NCBI GenBank assembly: GCA_964384025.1
Contig: CAYLJJ010000001.1
Location: 1 to 64,000 of the forward strand
Direction: 5' to 3'
From: CAYLJJ01 sp964384025
Lineage (GTDB): Bacteria > Myxococcota_A > Bradymonadia > UBA7976 > UBA1532
DNA: 64,000 bases
Under the pieces are notes generated by a model. That model was not told where the DNA came from, did not search any database, and saw nothing but the letters and a program-made list of their open reading frames with translations. Below, piece by piece: positions 25,272 through 34,059 of the stretch. The position numbers and the translations under genes are program-made. How positions within the stretch are numbered: position 1 is the stretch's first letter; every line of letters begins with the position of its first letter.

Positions 25272-28181
25272 TCAGGGGAAGCGGAGGGGTTCACTGGGGT
25301 ATCCCACCCCAAAGCTGGCACTCTCCTGAGCCTCTCCAGGCTGCATAAAGGTTGCCTGGGGGTTCAATCTAAAGTTGATCGCTCGGCGAGAGATCCGATG
25401 AAAGAAGAACCTCCCCAACTCACCATTTTGGATCAGGTTGGGATTGGATGAGATGATGACGATTCGGAAGCTCGATTCAGAGAGCGGTTGGATGGAGATC
25501 ATCTTCTCTGCTTCAAGGGTCGCAGGACCTGCGAGCACAGACTGGAGTTCAACACGTCCCAGGGTGTGATAGAGCTGTGTCTCAATGATAAAGGGCAGGG
25601 CATCAGTGTTATCTTGTCTAAACATCAACCGGACGGAGATCTCATCTCCCTCCGATTCTCCAGAGACTAAGTAGAGAACTGGCCAGAGTGGGCTGCCTGC
25701 GATCGCCTCTTCTGCGTTGCTCAGGTCATCATGGTCGTAATCCGCGAGCGCATCTTCGGGATCGTCTGGATCCAAGCCCACGCGAAGCTCTAGGCAATCA
25801 TCCAAGCCGTCCAGATCGCGATCTCCCTCATCGTTCTCTCCATCACAGTCGTTGTCCAGGCCATCACAAATTTCATCGATCGCTTCAACCTCAGCGATAC
25901 AGATGGGGCTCAGCGCTCCATCCTGGCAAAACCTTAAGCCGGTCTGACAGGTGCCGATGTTTGAGCCACACTCTTGACCTAGAAGATCCTCATCCACTGC
26001 ACCATCACAGTCATTGTCTAGACCATCACAGATCTCCTCTTGAGGAAGCTGTTGCTCCTCGCAGGGGCCAAACTCTCCGTTTAGGCAGTATCGAACCCCA
26101 AATGCGCATTCTCCGACATTGATTCCACAGGAGATGGGAGTGATCCCCTCATCAACTTCACCATCACAGTCGTTGTCGATCGTGTCACATATTTCTTGCT
26201 GTCCTGTCGGGATCTCTGCATCACAGACGACATCTCCCTCAAGACCACATGCCCAAATTCCTTCGGAGGTGCAGGCACCTACTCCAACGAGACAAGGCTC
26301 TCCCAACTCAAAATCTTCATCGGTCTGACCATCACAGTCGTTATCGATTTCATCGCAGATCTCCTCTTGTGCTGAGACTTCGGGCACGTCACAGAGGAAC
26401 TCTCCAGATGAACAGATGATGTTTCCATACTGTAGGCATGCACCCACTCCCTGAATGCACTCAGCTCCCACCGCAGCGATATTATCATCTACGATGCCGT
26501 TACAGTCATTGTCCTCACCATCACAAACCTCGACGCTGGGCAGGATCTGCTCTAGACAGTCGCCAAAGCGAAAATCAAGGCCATCGGGGAGGCAGAGCTG
26601 GAGGCCGGCCTGACAGAGACCCTGCCCCAAGCTCTCCTCTGGCCCTGAGTAGCAGATCTGGGGGAGGCCAGGGAGGCAACTGCAGTCAAGGCCGTTGTCG
26701 ATCTCTCCATCACAGTCGTTGTCCTCGCCATCACAGATCTCCAGCGCTGGGAGGACTTGGCCGATACAGGCGGCATAGACTCCAAACTGACAGCTCTGCT
26801 CTCCTGCCTGACAGAGACCGAGGCTCTCACTCCCCTCTGGACCCTCATAGCAACCCTGCAAAAGCGGACCCCCACCTTCCGCTTCATCGATCAGCTCATC
26901 ACAGTCATCATCAAGGCCATTGCAGCTCTCCTCTTCCGGAAGCTGTTCTCCCTCACATTCGATCCACTCTCCCTCAACGCAGCTCCTCACGCCTGGAAGG
27001 CAGCGCCCTATATTCTCAGTCTCTTCTGGTCCTGAGTAGCAGGACTCCTCTAAGGGTTCATCTTCTGAAGATTCATCGATCTGAGCGTCGCAATCATCAT
27101 CGATCTGATTGCAGATCTCTCCACTGGCCTGCCCCGGAGTGACACTACAGATCGTCTTTGACTGATCTGGGCTGCACTCCATCTGCCCTTGGTTTAAACA
27201 AGCACCTGAGCCACGAAGACAGATCTCCCCAAAATCAGGGAACTCTTCATCGATCTCTCCATCGCAGTCATCATCAAGGCCATTACAAAGCTCTTCGCGA
27301 GGAGGAATCATCCCCTCACACTCTGCCCAAAGCCCAAAGATGCAACGACGAATTCCTGGAAAACAGATCCCGATGGACTCGCCACAAGATCGGGAGAGAT
27401 CCTCATCGATCTCTCCATCGCAGTCGTTATCGCGACCATCGCAGATCTCTGGGAGACAGAACTCCACATCAGCTGAGCTTAGATCTGAAGCATCGAGGGG
27501 CTCGGCATCCAGCTCAGGTTGATCGCCAAAGGAGAGATCGATGTTGCCCTGATCAAGAGCAAGGTCTACAGCTGAAACATCTACAGGGAGAAGATCTAGG
27601 CCAAGATCTCCTCCAGAGTCCAAGCCAAGATCTCCTCCAGAGTCCAAGCCAAGATCTCCTCCAGAGTCCAAGCCAAGANNNNNNNNNNNNNNNNNNNNNN
27701 NNNNNNNNNNNNNNNNNNNNNNNNNNNNNNNNNNNNNNNNNNNNNNNNNNNNNNNNNNNNNNNNNNNNNNNNNNNNNNGATCTCCTCCAGAGTCCAAGCC
27801 AAGATCTCCTCCAGAGTCCAAGCCAAGATCTCCCTGCGCATCTAACGCCGAGTCAGGTTGTGTTACATCGGAGAGGAGAATATCTAGGGTTTGAAGCTCT
27901 CTGTTCTCCTGATCCTGTCCAAAATCGGCTGGAGCCTCTCGATCTCTGCTCATATCCTCCAAAATGTGGTCTCCCTCTGCTCTATCTCTGAGAGCCGCGT
28001 CGAGGGAGAGATCCAAAGGCAAAGGCTCCAGATCAAATCCAAGACAAAGACCCTCTAGACAACGACTTCCGGATGGACACTCCTCGTCTGTATCGCAGCG
28101 CTGGATCGGGTCACTCCCCACCACCGCATCATCGCAGGCAAAGAGGAGGAGGAGAAAAAGAAGCTTTGGGTGTGGCGACAT
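25272..28181 (-). CDS. MopE-type metal-binding repeat lipoprotein with cohesin-like C-terminus (contains assembly gap)
   Basis: About 969 residues counted across a 100-N gap, so the true length is unknown. The start at 28181 gives a lipoprotein signal (LLFLLLLFAC, Cys16), one EB-like unit (CDTDEECPSGSRCLEGLC) and an Asp-rich linker containing the eight-residue LGLDSGGD repeats that surround the gap. Ten MopE-type motifs follow (ICDGEDNDCDGEID pattern), an EF-hand-like DRDLDGLDDCLELRVGLDPDD, and a C-terminal domain of about 140 residues that reads as a cohesin-like beta-sandwich (ELGRFFFHRIS, ending SFGVGYPSEPLRFP). MopE repeats are associated with copper or calcium binding at cell surfaces. 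An in-frame start at 28229 is rejected because it precedes the signal peptide. Confidence 0.85.
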   Translation of the reverse strand: MSPHPKLLFLLLLFACDDAVVGSDPIQRCDTDEECPSGSRCLEGLCLGFDLEPLPLDLSLDAALRDRAEGDHILEDMSRDREAPADFGQDQENRELQTLDILLSDVTQPDSALDAQGDLGLDSGGDLGLDSGGDXXXXXXXXXXXXXXXXXXXXXXXXXXXXXXXXXXLGLDSGGDLGLDSGGDLGLDSGGDLGLDLLPVDVSAVDLALDQGNIDLSFGDQPELDAEPLDASDLSSADVEFCLPEICDGRDNDCDGEIDEDLSRSCGESIGICFPGIRRCIFGLWAECEGMIPPREELCNGLDDDCDGEIDEEFPDFGEICLRGSGACLNQGQMECSPDQSKTICSVTPGQASGEICNQIDDDCDAQIDESSEDEPLEESCYSGPEETENIGRCLPGVRSCVEGEWIECEGEQLPEEESCNGLDDDCDELIDEAEGGGPLLQGCYEGPEGSESLGLCQAGEQSCQFGVYAACIGQVLPALEICDGEDNDCDGEIDNGLDCSCLPGLPQICYSGPEESLGQGLCQAGLQLCLPDGLDFRFGDCLEQILPSVEVCDGEDNDCNGIVDDNIAAVGAECIQGVGACLQYGNIICSSGEFLCDVPEVSAQEEICDEIDNDCDGQTDEDFELGEPCLVGVGACTSEGIWACGLEGDVVCDAEIPTGQQEICDTIDNDCDGEVDEGITPISCGINVGECAFGVRYCLNGEFGPCEEQQLPQEEICDGLDNDCDGAVDEDLLGQECGSNIGTCQTGLRFCQDGALSPICIAEVEAIDEICDGLDNDCDGENDEGDRDLDGLDDCLELRVGLDPDDPEDALADYDHDDLSNAEEAIAGSPLWPVLYLVSGESEGDEISVRLMFRQDNTDALPFIIETQLYHTLGRVELQSVLAGPATLEAEKMISIQPLSESSFRIVIISSNPNLIQNGELGRFFFHRISRRAINFRLNPQATFMQPGEAQESASFGVGYPSEPLRFP
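27594..27832 (-). repeat. 24-bp tandem repeats (LGLDSGGD) interrupted by a gap
   Basis: Perfect 24-bp units, read on the plus strand as AGATCTCCTCCAGAGTCCAA plus GCCA, run up to base 27678 and resume at 27779. Each codes for LGLDSGGD in the linker of the MopE-type lipoprotein. At least five units are visible. The number inside the gap cannot be known from this assembly, because the repeat itself probably caused the break. Confidence 0.95.
27679..27778. other. Assembly gap of 100 N
   Basis: Exactly 100 undetermined bases, the conventional length for a gap of unknown size. It falls inside the 24-bp tandem repeat array. The reading frame happens to be the same on both sides if the true length is a multiple of the repeat plus the phase shown, but this is not established by the sequence. 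Confidence 0.99.
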
Positions 28182-28311
28182 GATCAGCGTTGTTCGCTTT
28201 CCCTGATTTTTTGGGTTCTTGGGGTTCACCAGGAAAACCTACCCCTTCATCAGCCCTTAGATCTCGGTCAAAGAAGCTCTCCCATTTAATTAGGGTCGTT
28301 TGGGACAGGGT

Positions 28312-31300
28312 TTACGGTGCTTGGAAGAAGAGAAAACGTTCTGCTCCAGAGCTTCGTATCGAGAGCGTTTCAGCCAAGGAGTCTCCCTGAGTGATCAGAT
28401 GAAGGAGACGATCTTTTCCTCCAAGAATGAGACCAGGGAGGCCAAAGAGTTGGTTGGGAATGGAGTCGATCGCTCTCAAAGCTCCACGTTTGACGAGGTT
28501 CAATCTCTCCTCAGAGAGCTTGAGGAGACCCTCATCAGAGACCAACCAAAGATCTCCACCTTGGACAGCCATATCTCGGATCGCGAACTGTAGATCATAC
28601 TCAACCAAATAGGCATCAGGGCCATCCATGAGACGATCAAAAACCCAGAGTTTTCTCTCTCTGGCGTCCGATATATAGAGCAGCCCCTGCTCCTCATCCA
28701 TCACCAGATGGTCGGGGCGAGTCCCCAGAGAGAAGCGGGCTTTGATCGGATCTTCGTCGAGGAGTAATGCGCCTGGATCGAGCAGGAAGAGCTCTCCGGT
28801 TGTGGAGAGCGCAACAATGTTGGCGTTTTCATCCCCTGTAAAGCGGCCTGGAATCTTCAACGCTGCTTGGATGGGAGCAGGCAACCTGCTCTCTACCGTG
28901 ACCTTAAGGGTTCTGGGATCGATTACGCTCACATAGCCCAACCCCACATCAAAAGCCCAGAGCTTTCCTCGAGCCTCCAGCAGAGCAAAAGGGGTTCCCA
29001 AAACAGGGATCTTTCTGCTGAGATGGAACTCAGTTCCCTCTCCTCTGATAACCGCAACAGCGCTGGAAAAGGGGAGGGAGGTAAAGATCTGGCCGTTTAG
29101 AGAGGCCAGCTCTCCCAAGCCCAAGCCCAAAGAAAGATCGAGGAGCATCTCAAACTCATCTCGCCTCCTGAGATTGTCAAAGTTGTACTGGAAGAGGCTC
29201 AAACGAGCCTCGTCAGCACCCCCGTAAAGCGAAGCAAGATAGAGCTGACCCCCCTCCTCAATCTCGATCTTGATTTCTCGGCTACGTTTGATCCCAAAGC
29301 GAGAGCTGGCTTCAATACGCAACCTGTAGTCCCCGGCTGAGGCCAGACCAGGAAGCCACTCTACCTGAAAGCGTTGCGCTTGGCTCGCATCCTCCACGTC
29401 TAACTCTCTCCAAGAGAGCCCCCTCGGTAGGATCGGTAGCTCTACAAGCGCGGGACCATCAAAACCTCCTCGGCTGTTGGGAGGAGAGAGCACCTCAAAG
29501 TCAAAGCTGAGAGGCTGATCCTCAAGCCCTATGATCAGCTCATCAACGAGAATCCTGGGACCTGCTGAAGTGACCAGCAACTCTCTACGTACTTCGCTGA
29601 CACCCCCATCTCCATCATCTACGCTGACTCGAATGATAAAAGTACCCATGCTTGCATAGGCGTGCTCTACAGAGTCTCTGTTTTCGTAGATCGTTCCGTC
29701 CCCCATGTACCAAGTGATTCGAGCAATATCGGTGGGGACATCACGATAACTCACCCTCCATGTAGAGGAACGGCCGATCTCCATCTGATCCTCTTGGGCG
29801 ATGATCTCAACCTCCTCTGGAGCCTGGTTAAAGACCTCAATAAAGATCTCACGAGAGGCAGGGCTTCCATCAGAATCAAAGAGGGTCAACTGAACAACAT
29901 AGACTCCTTCATCAAACCAAGTGTGCTCTAGACGCTCAAGGTCGGGACCCTCCAAAAGCTCTCCATCGCCAAAATCCCAGCGATAGGTTGTGATCGGATC
30001 ACCAGGACTCCCCGCTGTGCTCATAGAAGCATCTAGAACAACAGGAAGGCCCTCAAAGAGCGGGCGAAGAGGGTTCTCTGGGTTGAGGATCACATCAGCG
30101 CTGGGGCTGGCATCAGCGACGCGGATCGTTTGGATTGCCAGGTCCGAAGAGTCTTCATCTTCCACCCGAAGCCTCACCTCCAGATCCCCGACCTCCTCGC
30201 GTTCGCAGCCTTCACAACCCCGAGCATCGAAGCTAAAGATGTGGCTGACCTCAAAGGTTCCAGGTTCCACTCTCAGCTCTGGGCTCCCATCCCCAAAATC
30301 CCAGACCAAGGCGCTCAGAAGATCTCCAGCTCCCCCCGCACGGCTGCCCTCTGCAGAGAATCTGACCTCTCTCCCCTCAACCGCAAAGCGAGGCCCATCC
30401 AACACTGCGTGTGGGTTCAGATCCTGGATCTCGATCTCCAAACATTGGTTATTCTCACCATCTTGATCCTCAACCCAGAGGCAAAGCTCATAGGGGCCAT
30501 CATCCATATAGGAGTGAGTCGCCAAGATCAGCTCAGGACCGCTCTCTATAGGACTCCCATCTCCAAAATCCCAACGATAGTTTGTGATCGGTTCATAGGG
30601 AGAACCTGGAGAGGTGAAGCCTGCACTGAGCTGTATCTCCTCTCCTTCCAAGAGTTCAGCCTCTAAAGGCCCCATCCCCTGAATGTTGGGGTTGGCATCA
30701 TTTACCTCGATCTCTACAGACGATTCACAAACAGAGTCCTCATCTTCCACCCTCAAAGTGATCCTAAAAATCCCTTCTGATTCATAGCGATGGCTGACTT
30801 CAGTCAAGGAAAAACCCGCTTGTGGAAAACGATCATCTCCAAAGTCCCATCGGTAGACAAGGATCGGCTCTGCTGGAGATCCAGGCTCAGCGGTAGCGTG
30901 AAAAATCGCGGGGATACCCTGAGTAATACTCTCCATACCGGTCAATTCACATGTCGGGGTGACATCACCAATTGTAATTTCTGTAAAAGTGAAATGATTC
31001 TCACCTGTTTCTGTACTTAATCTGAGTCCCACAATATAGTTTCCATCACTCTGATTTGTATCAAAATCGACTTCAATTCCTATGGCATCATCGAAACGAC
31101 CATCATTATCGAGATCCCATGAGTACTCAATCTGGCCATATTCAGGAGGAGCATTCGATAATGCGGCAGAGAGTCTCAGAGCTTCACTCCGCGTAGAAAA
31201 ATAGGGCCCTCCAGCATCAGCCTCAACAGGACCAACGAGGATAAACTCTTGTTCAAAGAGCTGATCTTCAAACTCACAAGCAGAGAGGCTGAACTCAAGA

Positions 31301-32121
31301 TGGTAGCGCCCTGGATCCCTAAATTCGCCGCCGTAGAGCAGATTGCGAACCTCTCCTCCATCAACAGTATAGTTACCTTGAGTTTCAGCGCAGCCCGCCT
31401 CGCCTAAAGCCTCAAAGAAGACCTGAGCACTGATGGCACGGTCTCCATCAGAAACCAACTGTCCATCATGATCCTGAACCCTAATTTCCATTTCTGGAGC
31501 TTGTGGGGGCGCTCTATGCATCTCATGGATGTAGATAGACTCATTTCCACATGAATCGATAGATTCAACCTTTCTGAGATAACGACATCCATCCCTATCC
31601 TCTACAAGCTCAGAACTATCCAGTTCTCGCTCATCTTCAACCTCATATTGAAGCGCTTCTGCTTCGCCGGAGAAGCAGGTGTTGAGAAGAGCAACGCTCT
31701 CCTCTGAAAAAGAGACCCTTGGAGGCTCTCGGTCCAGATCGATCAGAACAGAAGCTTCACTGCTGCCTCTTTCGTTACTCACCATGACAGAGATCAGTTT
31801 GTTCTGACCATCATCAATGCTGTCTCCCCAAATCCCAATTTCGACGTGCTGAGGACCTGCCTCAAGAATGAAGACCTCCTCTCGGAGAAGCTCTCCATCG
31901 ACACGAATTTCAAGATCTATCGCTTCTCCATCGGGATCATTGAGTTCCAATTCTAAGGAGAGATCTTGTGGAAAACTCTCTCTCTCTGCGCCTGGAAAGA
32001 GTTCCAGAGGGGCTTCACCATTGTTGACGCAGTCTCCCTCCAGAGGACTCAAGATCTGAACCGAAGGAGCAGAGAGTCCAGGGAGGGGGAGGAGCAGAAG
32101 AAGGGGGATGATTTTATTCAT
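28312..32121 (-). CDS. Exported multi-PKD protein with C-terminal beta-propeller
   Basis: A 1269-residue protein with a signal peptide (MNKIIPLLLLLPLPGLSA). After an N-terminal Ig-like region there are about six PKD domains between residues 300 and 855, each with the YRWDFGDG-type strand and a closing HSY/V-x-L-x-V-x-D strand. A cadherin/He_PIG-like domain (about 855-960, LPILPRGLSWRELD) follows. The last 300 residues form repeated short blades (LLEARGKLWAFDVGLGYVSV, ARGKLW, EEQGLLYISDARERKLWVFD), which fits a YVTN/NHL-type beta-propeller. It is likely to be cell-surface or matrix bound. An upstream in-frame GTG at 32130 would add three residues. Confidence 0.88.
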   Translation of the reverse strand: MNKIIPLLLLLPLPGLSAPSVQILSPLEGDCVNNGEAPLELFPGAERESFPQDLSLELELNDPDGEAIDLEIRVDGELLREEVFILEAGPQHVEIGIWGDSIDDGQNKLISVMVSNERGSSEASVLIDLDREPPRVSFSEESVALLNTCFSGEAEALQYEVEDERELDSSELVEDRDGCRYLRKVESIDSCGNESIYIHEMHRAPPQAPEMEIRVQDHDGQLVSDGDRAISAQVFFEALGEAGCAETQGNYTVDGGEVRNLLYGGEFRDPGRYHLEFSLSACEFEDQLFEQEFILVGPVEADAGGPYFSTRSEALRLSAALSNAPPEYGQIEYSWDLDNDGRFDDAIGIEVDFDTNQSDGNYIVGLRLSTETGENHFTFTEITIGDVTPTCELTGMESITQGIPAIFHATAEPGSPAEPILVYRWDFGDDRFPQAGFSLTEVSHRYESEGIFRITLRVEDEDSVCESSVEIEVNDANPNIQGMGPLEAELLEGEEIQLSAGFTSPGSPYEPITNYRWDFGDGSPIESGPELILATHSYMDDGPYELCLWVEDQDGENNQCLEIEIQDLNPHAVLDGPRFAVEGREVRFSAEGSRAGGAGDLLSALVWDFGDGSPELRVEPGTFEVSHIFSFDARGCEGCEREEVGDLEVRLRVEDEDSSDLAIQTIRVADASPSADVILNPENPLRPLFEGLPVVLDASMSTAGSPGDPITTYRWDFGDGELLEGPDLERLEHTWFDEGVYVVQLTLFDSDGSPASREIFIEVFNQAPEEVEIIAQEDQMEIGRSSTWRVSYRDVPTDIARITWYMGDGTIYENRDSVEHAYASMGTFIIRVSVDDGDGGVSEVRRELLVTSAGPRILVDELIIGLEDQPLSFDFEVLSPPNSRGGFDGPALVELPILPRGLSWRELDVEDASQAQRFQVEWLPGLASAGDYRLRIEASSRFGIKRSREIKIEIEEGGQLYLASLYGGADEARLSLFQYNFDNLRRRDEFEMLLDLSLGLGLGELASLNGQIFTSLPFSSAVAVIRGEGTEFHLSRKIPVLGTPFALLEARGKLWAFDVGLGYVSVIDPRTLKVTVESRLPAPIQAALKIPGRFTGDENANIVALSTTGELFLLDPGALLLDEDPIKARFSLGTRPDHLVMDEEQGLLYISDARERKLWVFDRLMDGPDAYLVEYDLQFAIRDMAVQGGDLWLVSDEGLLKLSEERLNLVKRGALRAIDSIPNQLFGLPGLILGGKDRLLHLITQGDSLAETLSIRSSGAERFLFFQAP

Positions 32122-32260
32122 GGTGAGCACCGAAGGAGAAAGAAGTAAGAGGCGTGAGAAGAGCCCACACCTCTTGGTTCCTTGGGGTTATTCCAAATTG
32201 GCTACTACGACTTTCTCTTATAGAGCTTTGGAAGCCGCTACAGCCAGGGCTTTGAACCCC

Positions 32261-34048
32261 TCAAGGGAGTTCTAGCTCCGTATCAACGCCCACCGGCTGA
32301 GAGATGTTATCCACCTGTCCAAAGCTGGGGGGGATAGGGAAGAAGAAGGGGAAGGGACCTGGCAGATTGCTGTGAGTGAATCTCAGCACCGCCATCACCC
32401 CAGGCTCAACACGGAGAGGATTCTCGGAGATATCTGCGACGATCATACGCATGAGAACGTGAGGGTTTGTTTCGTCTGGATCACTGCGGCGGTGAGTCAC
32501 CTCCCAGCGACGACGAGCCAAAACCATACTGGTTCCATTGACGACGCCTTTGTCTCGTTGGCAAGGATCTTTACAGACTTCATTGCCTTCAAAACATGAG
32601 TTCTCCCAATCCTGACAGATGTAACAAACCTCTTCCAGAGGGCATTCCATACTGTCATCTCCTCTCTCTTTCAGGTTCAATCCACGAGGATGACCTATCT
32701 GAACTGATACACTTCGAGATGGCCGTCCTTGATGAGCAGCGATATCAGCATTCTCGCCCCATTGCTGGTCGTATACGAGAGCTACATCTATGAATTCTGC
32801 TCCTCCACCAGCGACATTAAAGATCAGACTGTTTTGATTGCACTCTTCATCAATCATGCCATCACAATCATCGTCCAAACCGTCACAGGTCGAATCACCT
32901 ACACCAACAGGTAACCCTGGCGTACAAACCTCTTCACCATCAGTACATTCGGAGTTGCGAGTACACACACCAATACCACAAACGGTTTCGGAGACAAATT
33001 CTTCATCAACGCTGCCGTCGCAATCTTCATCTACCCCGTCGCATGTAGTGTCTTCAGTATATGCAGGTTCAGCCGGTTCGCAGCTTGCATTCCCTTCCAT
33101 ACATACACCAACGACTTCACAAGCACCTATTCCGCATGTTTCTTCTGTATAATCTTCATCAGCAGTTCCACTGCAATTGTCATCGACCCCATCACAATTT
33201 TCATCAAACTGTGAGATAGGATCACCTGGAATGCACTCTTGAACAACTCCATCTGCGCAACTGCTCTCAGCAAAACATACTCCTACACCACATGTGGTTG
33301 GGACGTAGTCTTCATCAACAGTGCCGTCGCAGTTGTCATCGATTCCATCACAATTTGCATCGGAGCCAGTTGGACTGCCTTCAACACAAGGAACTTCTTC
33401 GCCATCATTACAGGAATTAGTGCCCATACAAACACCTTCTCCGCAAGTTTCAACGACAAAATCTTCGTCGATCTGATCGTCACAATCATTATCAACTCCA
33501 TCGCAGAGATCAGCAGCTATCCCAGGGTTGACATCAGGATTATCATCGTCACAATCAATCCCAGCACAATCTTGTCCATCACCATAACCATCGCCATCTA
33601 AATCTGTACAGATAGATGCGCCTGGACAAAATCCTGACTCAGGAATACACTGAGATACTCCATCTGCATCCTGACAGAGATAATCACCTTCTGGACAATC
33701 TTCATCAGTATCGCAGGGGGTTCCACAGAAACCATCGATACAGATAGACCCTTCAGGGCTACAATCAGCATCCTCCTCACAGGCTTCACAGATGCTGTTT
33801 TCTTCTGGTTCAGCATCAGGAACATCAACTTGAGCATCTGCGGCATCAAGCTGGGCATCTTCAAACAAGACATCAGGAAGGACTGGTGTTGTATCAGGAT
33901 CTTCTATTCCCTGATCAGTACCGCCACTTCCTCCAGAGCCATCTACTGTGTCGCCATCTAGATCCTGCGCCGGACTGACGCTAGATCCATCATCACAGCC
34001 AAGGCTCAACAAGAGTACAAGGGCTCCTAATAGGAGTTTGAACTTCAT
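32261..34048 (-). CDS. MopE-type metal-binding repeat lipoprotein
   Basis: A 595-residue lipoprotein (LLLSLGC, Cys18). The order is: an Asp/Gly-rich linker; EB-like cysteine units (CEEDADCSPEGSICIDGFC; CDTDEDCPEGDYLC); a DLDGDGYGDGQDC calcium-loop; five MopE motifs (for example LCDGVDNDCDDQIDE) about 50 residues apart with GVCxxxSxC spacers; and a C-terminal beta domain of about 190 residues with a Cys-rich insertion (CPLEEVCYICQDWENSC). The C-terminal domain is in the same place as the cohesin-like domains of its two neighbours, though its own match is weaker. It is 11 bp from the upstream TSP3 gene, so the two are cotranscribed. Confidence 0.85.
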   Translation of the reverse strand: MKFKLLLGALVLLLSLGCDDGSSVSPAQDLDGDTVDGSGGSGGTDQGIEDPDTTPVLPDVLFEDAQLDAADAQVDVPDAEPEENSICEACEEDADCSPEGSICIDGFCGTPCDTDEDCPEGDYLCQDADGVSQCIPESGFCPGASICTDLDGDGYGDGQDCAGIDCDDDNPDVNPGIAADLCDGVDNDCDDQIDEDFVVETCGEGVCMGTNSCNDGEEVPCVEGSPTGSDANCDGIDDNCDGTVDEDYVPTTCGVGVCFAESSCADGVVQECIPGDPISQFDENCDGVDDNCSGTADEDYTEETCGIGACEVVGVCMEGNASCEPAEPAYTEDTTCDGVDEDCDGSVDEEFVSETVCGIGVCTRNSECTDGEEVCTPGLPVGVGDSTCDGLDDDCDGMIDEECNQNSLIFNVAGGGAEFIDVALVYDQQWGENADIAAHQGRPSRSVSVQIGHPRGLNLKERGDDSMECPLEEVCYICQDWENSCFEGNEVCKDPCQRDKGVVNGTSMVLARRRWEVTHRRSDPDETNPHVLMRMIVADISENPLRVEPGVMAVLRFTHSNLPGPFPFFFPIPPSFGQVDNISQPVGVDTELELP

Positions 34049-34059
34049 CCGATTTCCCT

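Noticed and set aside
26438..27142. His/Arg/Ser-rich plus-strand frame over the MopE gene
   Set aside because: Its composition is what the antisense of CDGxDNDCDG repeats gives, and the minus-strand protein is clearly the real one.
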